From assembly GCA_934511545.1 (NCBI GenBank), contig CAKSWM010000016.1, positions 1 through 13,101 on the forward strand: 13,101 nucleotides of DNA, written 5' to 3'. This DNA comes from an uncultured Oscillospiraceae bacterium (GTDB taxonomy: Bacteria > Bacillota > Clostridia > Oscillospirales > Oscillospiraceae). Made by a program: the position numbers and the translations under genes. The notes beneath the pieces were generated by a model. It saw nothing but the letters and a program-made list of their open reading frames with translations, was not told the DNA's origin and ran no database searches. Numbering within the stretch: the stretch's first letter is position 1; each line of letters starts with the position of its first letter. Below, one piece after another: positions 6,284 to 13,101 of the stretch.

Positions 6284-6451
6284 CACGAAATTACAAAAGC
6301 TGAAAAATTAGTATCAAAAAGATACAAAATTAATATCAAAATAGAAACTGAAAGGTAACAATCACGAGCGCGGTGCATATATTTGTAACAGTCACCGCAA
6401 AGTGATCGTTTGGACGGCGGAGCAGCTCCGGTCCGCCGAACCGGAAAGGAG
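6284..6451 (+). promoter_or_regulatory. Structured 5' leader of the cell-wall hydrolase, class unknown
   Basis: The leader has several possible helices: GTATC/GATAC (6311-6315/6321-6325); ATCAC/GTGAT (6361-6365/6402-6406) enclosing GCGGTG/CACCGC (6370-6375/6393-6398); and GGCGGA/TCCGCC (6416-6421/6432-6437), just before the AAAGGAG ribosome binding site (6445-6451). An 11-nt direct repeat GTAACA(A/G)TCAC recurs with a 30-nt period at 6355 and 6385. I compared it by eye with c-di-AMP (ydaO), c-di-GMP and SAM riboswitch consensus features and found no match. It may be a regulatory RNA; no T-tract follows any helix, so control at translation is likelier than attenuation. Confidence 0.35.
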
Positions 6452-6462
6452 ATCATTGATAT

Positions 6463-7218
6463 ATGAAGAAGCTTATTATTCTGATAACGGCATTGCTGAT
6501 GATAACCGTGCTTGGCGCTGCGGCCTATGCGGATTATGATCCGGAAACCGACTACCTCAAAGAGATGATAGCGGCGGCGCAGAACGGGGATATGGAGGCC
6601 GGTTATGCCGCCGAGGCGGCTCGCCGGGCAAAGCTGGAAGAGCTGGGCCTGTCCGGGATGGACATAAGCTTTGAGGACCTCTATCTGCTGTCAAAGATCA
6701 TTTATGCCGAGGCCGGAAGCGAGTGGCTTTCCGATGAATGGAAGATGTGCGTGGGAGAGGTCGTCCTCAACCGTGTGGCGTCCAGCGAATTTCCGGACAC
6801 GATATCGGATGTGCTCTTTCAGCGCGGACAGTATTACAGCCGCGGCAGTACATATTTTGCAAACCTGAAGCCCTCCGAGCGCTGCGTCAATATTGCGCTG
6901 GAGCTGCTTATGGGAGAGCGGCATATGAACGACCCGTCGGTCGTGTTCCAGGCAAATTTCTGCCAGGGATCCGGCGTGTGCGAGCATTTTTACGATGCAT
7001 ATCTCGGCTCGACATATTTCTGTTATTCCAGCCGTCCCTGGCTGTATGAGGATACGGAGGACTCCGACGGAGAAAACGACGAAAAGGCCACGGTCGAAGA
7101 GGCCGACGGCGCAGAGGACTCGTTCGAGCTTGAGCGCGTGGTCATCGAGGGCTTTGAGACGCTCCCGGGCGCGGAGGAGGACTATCCCGCGACCATAGCG
7201 TCCTTCGGCGGTGACTGA
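6463..7218 (+). CDS. Secreted cell-wall hydrolase, SleB/CwlJ (Hydrolase_2) family
   Basis: A 251-aa exported protein. Residues 1-23 form a signal peptide (MKK, hydrophobic core, AYA before D24). A helical Ala-rich segment (about 30-60) resembles short N-terminal regions in Clostridia relatives. The hydrolase domain spans about 70-195: LLSKIIYAEAG (75-85, with E83 as the probable catalytic Glu), CVGEVVLNRVASSEFPDTI (96-114) and SDVLFQRGQYY (115-125). This is the fold of spore-cortex lytic transglycosylases. The C-terminal 50 residues are very acidic and probably disordered. There is no LysM or PG-binding domain. AAAGGAG lies 11 nt before the ATG. The gene is monocistronic, with its own promoter and terminator. 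A role in spore germination or vegetative wall turnover is possible; the sigma-A-like promoter favours vegetative expression. Confidence 0.88.
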   Translation: MKKLIILITALLMITVLGAAAYADYDPETDYLKEMIAAAQNGDMEAGYAAEAARRAKLEELGLSGMDISFEDLYLLSKIIYAEAGSEWLSDEWKMCVGEVVLNRVASSEFPDTISDVLFQRGQYYSRGSTYFANLKPSERCVNIALELLMGERHMNDPSVVFQANFCQGSGVCEHFYDAYLGSTYFCYSSRPWLYEDTEDSDGENDEKATVEEADGAEDSFELERVVIEGFETLPGAEEDYPATIASFGGD

Positions 7219-7236
7219 CCGCAAACATAATAAACG

Positions 7237-7268
7237 AAGCCGTACAGCACACGCTGTACGGCTTTTTT
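7237..7268 (+). terminator. Intrinsic terminator between convergent genes
   Basis: AAGCCGTACAGC (7237-7248) pairs perfectly with GCTGTACGGCTT (7253-7264) around an ACAC loop, with a T-run at 7263-7268. It ends the hydrolase transcript 18 nt past the stop. On the minus strand the stem is followed by a weaker TTCGTTTATT tract, so it may also stop transcripts of the acyltransferase-like gene (bidirectional). Confidence 0.92.
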
Positions 7269-7270
7269 AA

Positions 7271-7298
7271 TTGTATTTGGCGCCGAAAGAGGTATAAT
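7271..7298 (+). promoter_or_regulatory. Promoter-like sequence pointing antisense into the acyltransferase-like gene
   Basis: TTGTAT (7271-7276), 16-nt spacer, then a perfect TATAAT (7293-7298), with a second TATAAT immediately after (7300-7305). It lies just past the terminator T-run, and a transcript starting near 7305 would run into the 3' end of the convergent gene on the opposite strand. No plus-strand gene follows before 8508. Chance occurrence in AT-rich DNA is possible. Confidence 0.3.
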
Positions 7299-7313
7299 GT
7301 ATAATAGCGGCTC

Positions 7314-8198
7314 TCAGAAAATGTCCTCCTCGACGTGATCGGGCGACTGTTCGAGCAGCTCCGGCTTGCGCATGAAATATTTCATGTATTTGAACGCCGT
7401 AGCATAGCTGTGGCCGTCGCAGATGCGCTCGTCGGATACAACGGTATAGTCGATATATTTTTTCTCGACGACGCTGCCGTCAGCGGCAACGGCATACTCA
7501 CGGCGTTTGGCGCCGAAGGCGATAAACACGGGCAGATTGCCGAAGTTGTATATGTGGTGATATATCGGCGGGATGCCGAGTGAACCGAGGTCGGTTATTA
7601 TCATCGAGCCGTGGAACGGACTGGCGCCGAGCAGCGCTTTCGGCAGCAGATCGAAGTAATCCAGCAGGTTCAGGAGCCATACGGCGAACTTGAGGAACAG
7701 ACCGGGCAGGCGGCAGAGAGCGTTTGCGGCCTTTTCCGTGCCGTTATCGCCGGTATCGGCCTTTATCTCGTCGATGACGGCATTAAACTTGCGGTATACG
7801 TCAAAGACAGTGTCGGTCGGCTCGAACTCGACCTTTATGGTCGTCTCGCTCGCGTCGGTGGAGAGACCGCGCTTGACCGCCATCACGACCTCGATCGTGT
7901 TGCGGGCGAAAATCTTCTGCCCTCCGATAAAGCGATTGATATAGGGACATTGGGAGGCGACGCGGATATATGCGGCGATGAAAAGATGCAGCATGCCGAT
8001 ACCCTTCCAGCCCTCGGCGCGCTTGGCGCGGAGCCAGCGGTCGATCTCCGTTATTTCGACGCTGTCCTCAAAAAAGTTGCAGGCATCGTTGCGCTTTACC
8101 ATTATATATGGTATGAATTTGTTGAACGCGGAAAGAGAACGGATCTGGCGGCCCTCTTTGCGGTCGCCGATGCGGCGTTTATAGGTGGTTTCGGCCAT
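7314..8198 (-). CDS. 2-oxoacid dehydrogenase E2-like acyltransferase-fold protein lacking the catalytic His
   Basis: A 294-aa protein related to the CAT/E2 catalytic domain (2-oxoacid_dh family), with no lipoyl or E1/E3-binding domain. The E2 core strand motif appears as HGSMIITDLGSLGI (about 196-209), and the active-site region as SDERICDGHSYA (about 235-246). In true E2 enzymes this reads DHRxxDG with a catalytic His; here Glu replaces it. The Asp-Gly remains. A hydrophobic stretch near 165-187 (LPGLFLKFAVWLLNLLDYF) is atypical of soluble E2 cores. No dehydrogenase E1, E3 or lipoyl genes are nearby, so it is not part of a pyruvate dehydrogenase operon. I chose the ATG at 8198, which has GGAGG 7 nt upstream, over the TTG at 8213. 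It may be a divergent acyltransferase or a non-catalytic homologue; substrate unknown. Confidence 0.82.
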   Translation of the reverse strand: MAETTYKRRIGDRKEGRQIRSLSAFNKFIPYIMVKRNDACNFFEDSVEITEIDRWLRAKRAEGWKGIGMLHLFIAAYIRVASQCPYINRFIGGQKIFARNTIEVVMAVKRGLSTDASETTIKVEFEPTDTVFDVYRKFNAVIDEIKADTGDNGTEKAANALCRLPGLFLKFAVWLLNLLDYFDLLPKALLGASPFHGSMIITDLGSLGIPPIYHHIYNFGNLPVFIAFGAKRREYAVAADGSVVEKKYIDYTVVSDERICDGHSYATAFKYMKYFMRKPELLEQSPDHVEEDIF

Positions 8199-8264
8199 GG
8201 CGCTGCCTCCCAACAGTTAAAATTATTAATTAAAAAAATTTAGGTATTTCCCTGTGTACGCATT

Positions 8265-8293
8265 ATTATATAAAGGATAGTATCAAAAGGCAA
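8265..8293 (-). promoter_or_regulatory. Promoter of the acyltransferase-like gene
   Basis: On the minus strand TTGCCT (8293-8288), a 17-nt spacer and a perfect TATAAT (8270-8265). Transcription would start near 8258, leaving a leader of about 60 nt before the ATG at 8198. It is divergent from the V-ATPase promoter about 110 nt away. Confidence 0.6.
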
Positions 8294-8321
8294 GAAAAAG
8301 TTGAAAATTGTCAGAATAATG

Positions 8322-8357
8322 AAGCAATTGTTCATTTTTGCTCAAGCAATAAGCAAT
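8322..8357 (+). repeat. Three AAGCAAT repeats between divergent promoters
   Basis: AAGCAAT occurs at 8322-8328, 8344-8350 and 8351-8357. The second copy is part of the inverted repeat TTGCT-CA-AGCAA (8338-8349). They sit in the 309-nt gap between the acyltransferase-like gene and the V-ATPase operon, upstream of both promoters. They could be a regulator binding site, but the DNA is AT-rich and the repeats are short. Confidence 0.25.
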
Positions 8358-8401
8358 TACCTGGAAATATACCTGCAAAACGCCTTTTTGTGAAATACCG
8401 A

Positions 8402-8430
8402 TTGAAATTACGATAGATCTGGTATAAAAT
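8402..8430 (+). promoter_or_regulatory. Promoter of the V-type ATPase operon
   Basis: TTGAAA (8402-8407), 17-nt spacer, TAAAAT (8425-8430). An alternative -10, TATAAA (8423-8428), is preceded by TG (8420-8421). Transcription would start near 8437, giving a leader of about 70 nt. Confidence 0.6.
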
Positions 8431-8442
8431 AATTCAGTATAT

Positions 8443-8453
8443 TTACCTGGTAA
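8443..8453. promoter_or_regulatory. Possible operator at the V-ATPase transcription start
   Basis: TTACC-T-GGTAA is a perfect 5-bp inverted repeat just after the predicted start site. The half TTACCTGG also occurs upstream of the promoter at 8357-8364, and ATACCTG at 8369-8375, so copies flank the promoter. The leader further contains a 15-bp-period direct repeat TAATTACG (8470-8477 and 8485-8492). Regulator unknown. Confidence 0.3.
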
Positions 8454-8507
8454 TGTATGAGAATAACGGTAATTACGCCTCATTTAATTACGGCGGGAGG
8501 TGTTTGA

Positions 8508-8822
8508 ATGTCATTGGAAGCGATAAAAACCATAAGCGCAGCCGAAGAAAAGGCGAAAAAGGCAAGGGCGGAAGCCGCTGCTGCGTCGAAAAAAGCGATC
8601 AGCGACGCGGAAGCGGCCGGGATCCAGGACGTCGGAAAGGCCAGGACCAAGGCTGAGGAAGAACTGCGGGAGCTGGTCAAAAAAGCGGACGAAAAAGCAA
8701 AGGCCCAGGCTCTGGAGCTTGCTGCGTCAACGGAAAACAGAATGGCCTCCATGCGCGTGCGCGCGGAGGGCAATCTGAACAAGGCGGCAGAGCTTGTCGT
8801 TGAAAGGATAGTGAACAGCTGA
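8508..8822 (+). CDS. ntpF: V-type ATP synthase peripheral-stalk subunit G/H
   Basis: A 104-aa protein that is nearly all charged coiled coil, rich in Ala, Lys and Glu (for example AEEKAKKARAEAAAASKK near residues 12-29). It matches the small peripheral-stalk subunit that pairs with subunit E (NtpF in Enterococcus hirae, AhaH/G elsewhere) to hold the catalytic head against subunit I. Sequence identity of such helices is weak evidence; the assignment rests on length, coiled-coil character and position as the first gene before subunit I. GGGAGG sits 7 nt before the ATG. The stop overlaps the next start by 1 nt (TGATG). Confidence 0.87.
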   Translation: MSLEAIKTISAAEEKAKKARAEAAAASKKAISDAEAAGIQDVGKARTKAEEELRELVKKADEKAKAQALELAASTENRMASMRVRAEGNLNKAAELVVERIVNS

Positions 8823-10777
8823 TGGCGATTGTAAAAATGAAAAAGCTGCTCATCATGGCTGCAAAATCACAGGAGAAGGAATTACTCGAAAAGCTTCTTC
8901 TTCTCGGATGCGTTGAAGTCAACTCCCCGGAAAAGGCGATGGAGGATGAGAAAATAGCGTCTCTCGTGGGCGTCAGCTCCGGTGACCTGACAGAGCTCAG
9001 AGCACAGAGGGCCGAGCTTCAGGCGGGGTTGTCCATACTGGACAGATACGCACCGGAAAAACGCGGAATGTTCGCGCGGAAGCCGGAGGTCACGACGGAG
9101 GAACTGCTTGAGAATCCGCTGGTTGACGATATGCTCGAATTTGCCGGAAAGATCGACTATTTCGACGACCAGATACGCAGGGTCAATATTGAGCAGAACC
9201 GCCAGAGGGACATCGCCGCGATGCTGGAGCCCTGGGCGTCCGTTGATCTTCCGCTGGATTTTTCCGGCACGGAGAGCTGCGATATCATTCTCGGCGCGGC
9301 GCCGGCAAACATGGATTTTCACGAGATGAAGGCGGAGCTTGCCCTCGCGGCGGAGGAAGCGGAGCTTATCCAGGTAAACGCCGACGGCGAACAGATGTAC
9401 CTGATCCTTATATGCCTGCGCAGAGTTCGGGAACAGGCGCTTGCCGCGGTGAGGGCCTTCGGTTTCGCGCTTGCGGGCCTGCCCGAAAGCGGCGAGACCC
9501 CGGCCATGGCTATTCTCAGGGCGAAAGCTTCGGTCGAGGAACTGGAGATCGGCAAGGCGGGCCTCACGGAAATGATCGTTTCCGGAGCAAAGAATCGCAA
9601 AGCGATCGAACTCAGCCTTGATACGCTGACGACAAAGATCGAGCGGGCGGAGGCGGCCGAAAAGCTGATGCGCACGGATTACACGGTCATCCTTGACGGA
9701 TGGGCGCCAGCGGTAAAGGAAAGGGAACTGGCAAAGCTTCTCGATGAATACGGCTGTGCCTGGGAGATGCGCGAACCGGAGCAGGATGAATACCCGGAGG
9801 TCCCTGTAACGCTTAAAAACAACTGGTTCACACGACCGCTCAATATGGTAACGGAGATGTATTCGCTGCCGGCCTACGGAAGTCTGGACCCCAACCCGCT
9901 GATGGCCCCGTTCTTCATCCTGTTTTACGGTATTATGATGGCGGATATGGGCTATGGCATACTCATGATGCTTGGTTGTCTGTTTATGATCGGTAAAATG
10001 CATGTAAAGGGCGGCATGAGAAACTTTGCGGGACTGCTCGGTCTCTGCGGTGTGAGTACCTTTATAGTGGGCGCAATGACCGGCGGCTTCTTTGGAGACC
10101 TTATACCGCAGATGGCAAAGCTTATCAATCCGGACACAACGCTCACGGCCCTGCCGGCGCTGTTTACTCCGCTCAACGATACGATAGCGATACTCATCGG
10201 CTCGCTGGTTCTGGGCTTTATCCAGATCATAACGGGAATGATCATAAGCGTTGTCAGCAAAATCAGAAACGGCGATTTTATCGACGCGCTGTTTAACGAG
10301 ATAACCTGGTGGATCATTCTGGCCGGTGCGGCGCTTGCGATATTCGGTATCGGCTCCGCTGCGGGTGTGCCCGTTGTTCTGGTTGTGGGCGTTCTCATGC
10401 TCGCCGTCGGCGGCACGAGAAACGCAAAGGGCTTTGGCAAGGTGACAAGCTTTATCGGACTTGTCTACAACGGAGTCAGCGGATTTTTCAGCGATACTCT
10501 TTCCTATGCCCGTATCATGGCGCTTATGCTTGCCGGCAGCGTTATCGCCCAGGTTTTCAACACGCTGGGCAGCGTAACGGGGAATGTTGTGGCTTTCCTT
10601 ATAATTTCAATGGTCGGAAACGCGCTGAACTTTGCCCTGAATCTGCTTGGCTGTTACGTCCACGACCTCAGACTTCAGTGTCTGGAGTTCTTCAATCGAT
10701 TCTATCAGGAGGGCGGAAAGCCCTTTGCCCCACTGTCTGTTAAAACAAGATATATAGATGTCTACGAACATAATTAA
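8822..10777 (+). CDS. ntpI: V-type ATP synthase subunit I (a-type stator and ion channel)
   Basis: A 651-aa, full-length subunit I. The N-terminal half (about 1-335) is the cytosolic arm with coiled coils that contacts the peripheral stalks, including LDGWAPAVKE (291-300). From about 360 the membrane domain follows, with conserved MAPFFILFYGIMMADMGYG (361-379), then several helices. GFFSDTLSYARIMALMLAG (554-572) carries R564, and VHDLRLQCLEFFNRFYQ (613-629) carries R617. These two correspond to the half-channel arginines that face the ring carboxylate in V/A-type enzymes. It forms the ion path with subunit K. Translation is coupled to the preceding gene by the 1-nt overlap; the next gene starts 15 nt downstream. 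Confidence 0.96.
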   Translation: MAIVKMKKLLIMAAKSQEKELLEKLLLLGCVEVNSPEKAMEDEKIASLVGVSSGDLTELRAQRAELQAGLSILDRYAPEKRGMFARKPEVTTEELLENPLVDDMLEFAGKIDYFDDQIRRVNIEQNRQRDIAAMLEPWASVDLPLDFSGTESCDIILGAAPANMDFHEMKAELALAAEEAELIQVNADGEQMYLILICLRRVREQALAAVRAFGFALAGLPESGETPAMAILRAKASVEELEIGKAGLTEMIVSGAKNRKAIELSLDTLTTKIERAEAAEKLMRTDYTVILDGWAPAVKERELAKLLDEYGCAWEMREPEQDEYPEVPVTLKNNWFTRPLNMVTEMYSLPAYGSLDPNPLMAPFFILFYGIMMADMGYGILMMLGCLFMIGKMHVKGGMRNFAGLLGLCGVSTFIVGAMTGGFFGDLIPQMAKLINPDTTLTALPALFTPLNDTIAILIGSLVLGFIQIITGMIISVVSKIRNGDFIDALFNEITWWIILAGAALAIFGIGSAAGVPVVLVVGVLMLAVGGTRNAKGFGKVTSFIGLVYNGVSGFFSDTLSYARIMALMLAGSVIAQVFNTLGSVTGNVVAFLIISMVGNALNFALNLLGCYVHDLRLQCLEFFNRFYQEGGKPFAPLSVKTRYIDVYEHN

Positions 10778-11281
<504 letters not shown>

Positions 11282-11293
11282 GGGATCAGCGGT

Positions 11294-11890
11294 ATGAACG
11301 GTATCGACAGAATCACAGCGAGCATCGAGCGGGACGCCGTTGCGGAGATCGGAAAGATCCGCAGCGAGACGGAAGCCAGGTGCCGCGAAATCAAAGAAAA
11401 ATATGACCTGCAGGCGCAGGAGGAATACTGGACCATCGTAAAGCAGGGCATGAAGGATTGCGAAAGCCGCGTTGAGCGTCTTGGCAGCACGGCCGAGATG
11501 GAGGCAAAAAAGGCGGTCCTTGCCATGAAGCAGGAGATGGTCACCAGAGCGTTTGAGGCGGCGGTGGACAGGGTGTGCAATTTACCTGAGAAGGATTACG
11601 TTGACTTCTGCGCGCGCCAGGCGGCAAAGGCCGCGTCGAACGGACTGGAAGAACTCGTTTTCAACGCAAAGGACAGGACATCTGTCGGCAAAAAGGTCGC
11701 AAAGGCGGCAAACGCGCTCCTTGAGGAACGCGGAGTGCCCGGAAAGCTGACCGTGAGCGAGGAAACGCGCGATATCCGCGGAGGCGTGCTTGTCAAGATG
11801 GGCGACATCGAAGCCAACTGCACGGTAGAGGCTATCGCGTCGTCATATCGCAGCGAAATGGCCTCCGAGGTCGCAAACGCACTGTTTTGA
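11294..11890 (+). CDS. ntpE: V-type ATP synthase subunit E (peripheral stalk)
   Basis: A 198-aa protein with a long N-terminal helix (about 1-85, charged, with SETEARCREIKEKYDLQAQ) and a globular C-terminal domain ending in DIRGGVLVKMGDIEANCTVE (164-183). The GGV/D-I-N-T pattern is characteristic of subunit E, which pairs with the G/H subunit to form the outer stalks. Length is typical (about 190-205). AAGGGA is a modest ribosome binding site 8 nt before the ATG; 12 nt follow the subunit K stop. Confidence 0.93.
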   Translation: MNGIDRITASIERDAVAEIGKIRSETEARCREIKEKYDLQAQEEYWTIVKQGMKDCESRVERLGSTAEMEAKKAVLAMKQEMVTRAFEAAVDRVCNLPEKDYVDFCARQAAKAASNGLEELVFNAKDRTSVGKKVAKAANALLEERGVPGKLTVSEETRDIRGGVLVKMGDIEANCTVEAIASSYRSEMASEVANALF

Positions 11891-11912
11891 TAATTGACAA
11901 GGGGGAAATGAC

Positions 11913-12917
11913 TTGTCAAACAAAAAAATCAACGATAAGGATTACCTTTTTTTGTCCGCGCTGATAAGGGCGCGCGAGGCAAGGATGCCGGCGCGCGAGG
12001 CGCTGGAGCGCATGCTGGATGCATCGGACTTTGCCGAGAGCGCCAGAATATGCGCGGAATACGGATATCCCGACATGTCCGGCATGGACATAAACGGGAT
12101 AAACGCTGCGCTTGCCGCACACTTTGCCGAAGCTCTCGACGATGTGCAAAAGGCCGTGCCGGAAAAGAGCATAACGGATGCGTTCAGGCTCAAGTATGAT
12201 TACCACAACGCCAAGGTCATGATAAAGGCTCAGGCGGCGAATGTTGACGGAGAGCGGCTTCTGTCCCGGGCAGGACGCGTAAGTCCCGAAAAGATCATGG
12301 ATGCGTTCAACGAGGACGACTATTCGGAGATACCCGCGGACATGGCGGAAGCCATGCAGCAGGCGCGCGGCGTTATGGCGCGCAGCGCGAACCCGCAGCT
12401 TTGCGACGTGAGCCTTGACAAGGCATATTTTGCCGGACTGCACCGGCTGGCGCAGGAGGAGAGCAGCGGATTCTTGGCGGGATACGCGAGGCTTATGACC
12501 GACAGCGCCAACCTGCGCACCTTCGTTCGGACGGCGCGCATGGGCAAGGGCGCGGACTTCCTCGGCAGCGTGCTCATCCCCGGCGGAAGCGTCGAAATTG
12601 ACGCAATGGTCCGGGCGAGGCTGGCAAACGAAGGGCCGGAGGCTCTTTTCAGCGGCACTGCGCTCGCGCAGAGCGCCGCGGCAGGAGCGGAAGCGATGAG
12701 ATCCGGAACACTCACGGAGTTTGAACGCATGTGCGACAATGCGGTGACGGATCATCTGACGGGGGCAAAGCTCAAAAGCTTCGGCCCGGAACCCGTCATA
12801 GCCTATCTTGCCTCACTGGAACAGGAGACGGCGAGTCTGCGCATGATCCTGACGGGCAAGCTCTTCGGAATATTGCCGGATACAATACGCGAAAGGCTGC
12901 GTGAGACTTATGCATAA
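11913..12917 (+). CDS. ntpC: V-type ATP synthase subunit C (d-type rotor socket)
   Basis: A 334-aa, mainly helical protein of the V-type C/d family, the funnel that joins the K-ring to the central stalk D/F. Family-like features include SITDAFRLKYDYHNAKVMIKA (about 86-106) and the C-terminal PEPVIAYLASLEQETASLRMIL (about 292-313). Length is typical. The start is TTG at 11913, with GGGGG 7 nt upstream; the nearby ATG at 11908 is in another frame. It overlaps the next gene by 8 nt (ATGCATAA). Confidence 0.93.
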   Translation: MSNKKINDKDYLFLSALIRAREARMPAREALERMLDASDFAESARICAEYGYPDMSGMDINGINAALAAHFAEALDDVQKAVPEKSITDAFRLKYDYHNAKVMIKAQAANVDGERLLSRAGRVSPEKIMDAFNEDDYSEIPADMAEAMQQARGVMARSANPQLCDVSLDKAYFAGLHRLAQEESSGFLAGYARLMTDSANLRTFVRTARMGKGADFLGSVLIPGGSVEIDAMVRARLANEGPEALFSGTALAQSAAAGAEAMRSGTLTEFERMCDNAVTDHLTGAKLKSFGPEPVIAYLASLEQETASLRMILTGKLFGILPDTIRERLRETYA

Positions 12918-13101
12918 AATTGCGGTCATCGGCTCCCATGAAACGGTCCTCGGCTTCAAGGCGGTCGGACTGGAGGCTTATCCCGTTGCAACGGCGGATG
13001 AGGCAAAGCGCGAGCTGCGCCGGCTGACCCGTGCGGGACAGGAATATGCCATAATCTATATAGAAGAGGATTTCTATATAGATTATGGCATATTCCTGTC
13101 C
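12910..13101 (+). CDS. ntpG: V-type ATP synthase subunit F (central stalk), partial, end distorted
   Basis: Translated by hand: 64 codons to the window edge, starting MHKIAVIGSHETVLGFKAVG. This matches the N-terminal Rossmann-like strand and VxGFxxxG pattern of subunit F (NtpG in E. hirae naming), which binds subunit D in the rotor. YAIIYIEED (about 47-55) fits the YGVIYITE strand of homologues. After that the residues (FYIDYGIFLS) no longer fit, because the DNA there is the inverted copy of the preceding bases. Only about the first 54 codons should be trusted. A, B and D subunit genes are expected next but lie outside the window. Confidence 0.85.
   Translation, partial: MHKIAVIGSHETVLGFKAVGLEAYPVATADEAKRELRRLTRAGQEYAIIYIEEDFYIDYGIFLS
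13036..13101. repeat. Perfect 30-bp inverted repeat at the right window end
   Basis: Bases 13036-13065 (beginning GGACAGGAATATGCC) are the exact reverse complement of 13072-13101, separated by six bases, GAGGAT. The right arm ends on the last base of the window. It sits inside the subunit F frame, has no T-tract, and coincides with the loss of protein similarity. A fold-back artefact at a contig end is the simplest explanation. Confidence 0.9.

Noticed and set aside
6284..6451. c-di-AMP (ydaO) or c-di-GMP riboswitch before the hydrolase
   Set aside because: Only a short GCAAAG string resembles the c-di-GMP-I consensus; the other conserved blocks of either class are missing, so no class is called.
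8199..8213. TTG at 8213 as the start of the acyltransferase-like gene
   Set aside because: It overlaps the GGGAGG ribosome binding site itself; the ATG at 8198 is 7 nt after GGAGG.
8882..10003. A 373-codon minus-strand open frame opposite subunit I
   Set aside because: Antisense to a clearly homologous V-ATPase gene; composition is Arg/His/Leu-rich without any domain, typical of a shadow frame.
11916..12755. A 279-codon minus-strand open frame opposite subunit C
   Set aside because: Antisense shadow of a conserved gene, no domain or ribosome binding site.
13036..13101. Reading the terminal palindrome as a terminator or mobile-element end
   Set aside because: It lies inside a coding frame, has no T-tract or flanking duplication, and ends exactly at the window edge.

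Overview
The window looks like a chromosomal segment of an anaerobic Gram-positive Clostridia-type bacterium (Oscillospiraceae/Ruminococcaceae-like). The evidence is a V-type ATPase operon in the Clostridia/Enterococcus gene order, a SleB/CwlJ-family cell-wall hydrolase, strong GGAGG ribosome binding sites with several TTG starts, moderately GC-rich genes separated by AT-rich intergenic DNA, and sigma-A-type promoters. Taxonomy below class level is inference. I saw no rRNA, tRNA, CRISPR array, insertion sequence or phage genes.

Region 1 (1-2865, minus strand): metK (S-adenosylmethionine synthetase), rlmB (SAM-dependent 23S rRNA 2'-O-ribose methyltransferase) and an acidic, Pro/Glu-rich membrane protein cut by the left edge. 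They are packed with gaps of 15 and 2 nt and appear to be one operon driven from an extended -10 promoter near 2860.

Region 2 (2959-6096, plus strand): a divergent five-gene run. It encodes a rhomboid-fold membrane protein that lacks the catalytic Ser/His and ends in a Cys/His zinc-ribbon-like tail, a small DUF1648-like membrane protein, a pentapeptide-repeat protein with a strict cysteine ladder and a Qnr-like C-terminal tail, thioredoxin with a WCMPC active site, and a short thioredoxin reductase whose pyridine-nucleotide site is degenerate. A perfect 14-bp-stem terminator closes it. This set is the best candidate for a poorly described functional unit (membrane quality control or redox), but the link is inferred from gene order.

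Region 3 (6097-8293): a 366-nt AT-rich non-coding stretch holds MraZ-box-like tandem repeats, a strong promoter and a roughly 180-nt structured leader of unknown class. It precedes a secreted SleB/CwlJ-type hydrolase. A terminator separates that gene from a convergent 2-oxoacid dehydrogenase E2-like acyltransferase-fold protein whose catalytic HxxxDG histidine is replaced by Glu. A promoter-like sequence points antisense into this gene.

Region 4 (8402-13101, plus strand): the start of a V-type ATPase operon, in order peripheral-stalk G/H, I, K, E, C and F (partial). The catalytic A and B and the D subunits would lie beyond the right edge. Subunit K keeps the full set of Na+ ligands known from Enterococcus hirae NtpK, so the enzyme is predicted to move Na+.

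The window ends exactly at the outer edge of a perfect 30-bp inverted repeat inside subunit F. Protein homology is lost there, which suggests a fold-back artefact at a contig end rather than biology.
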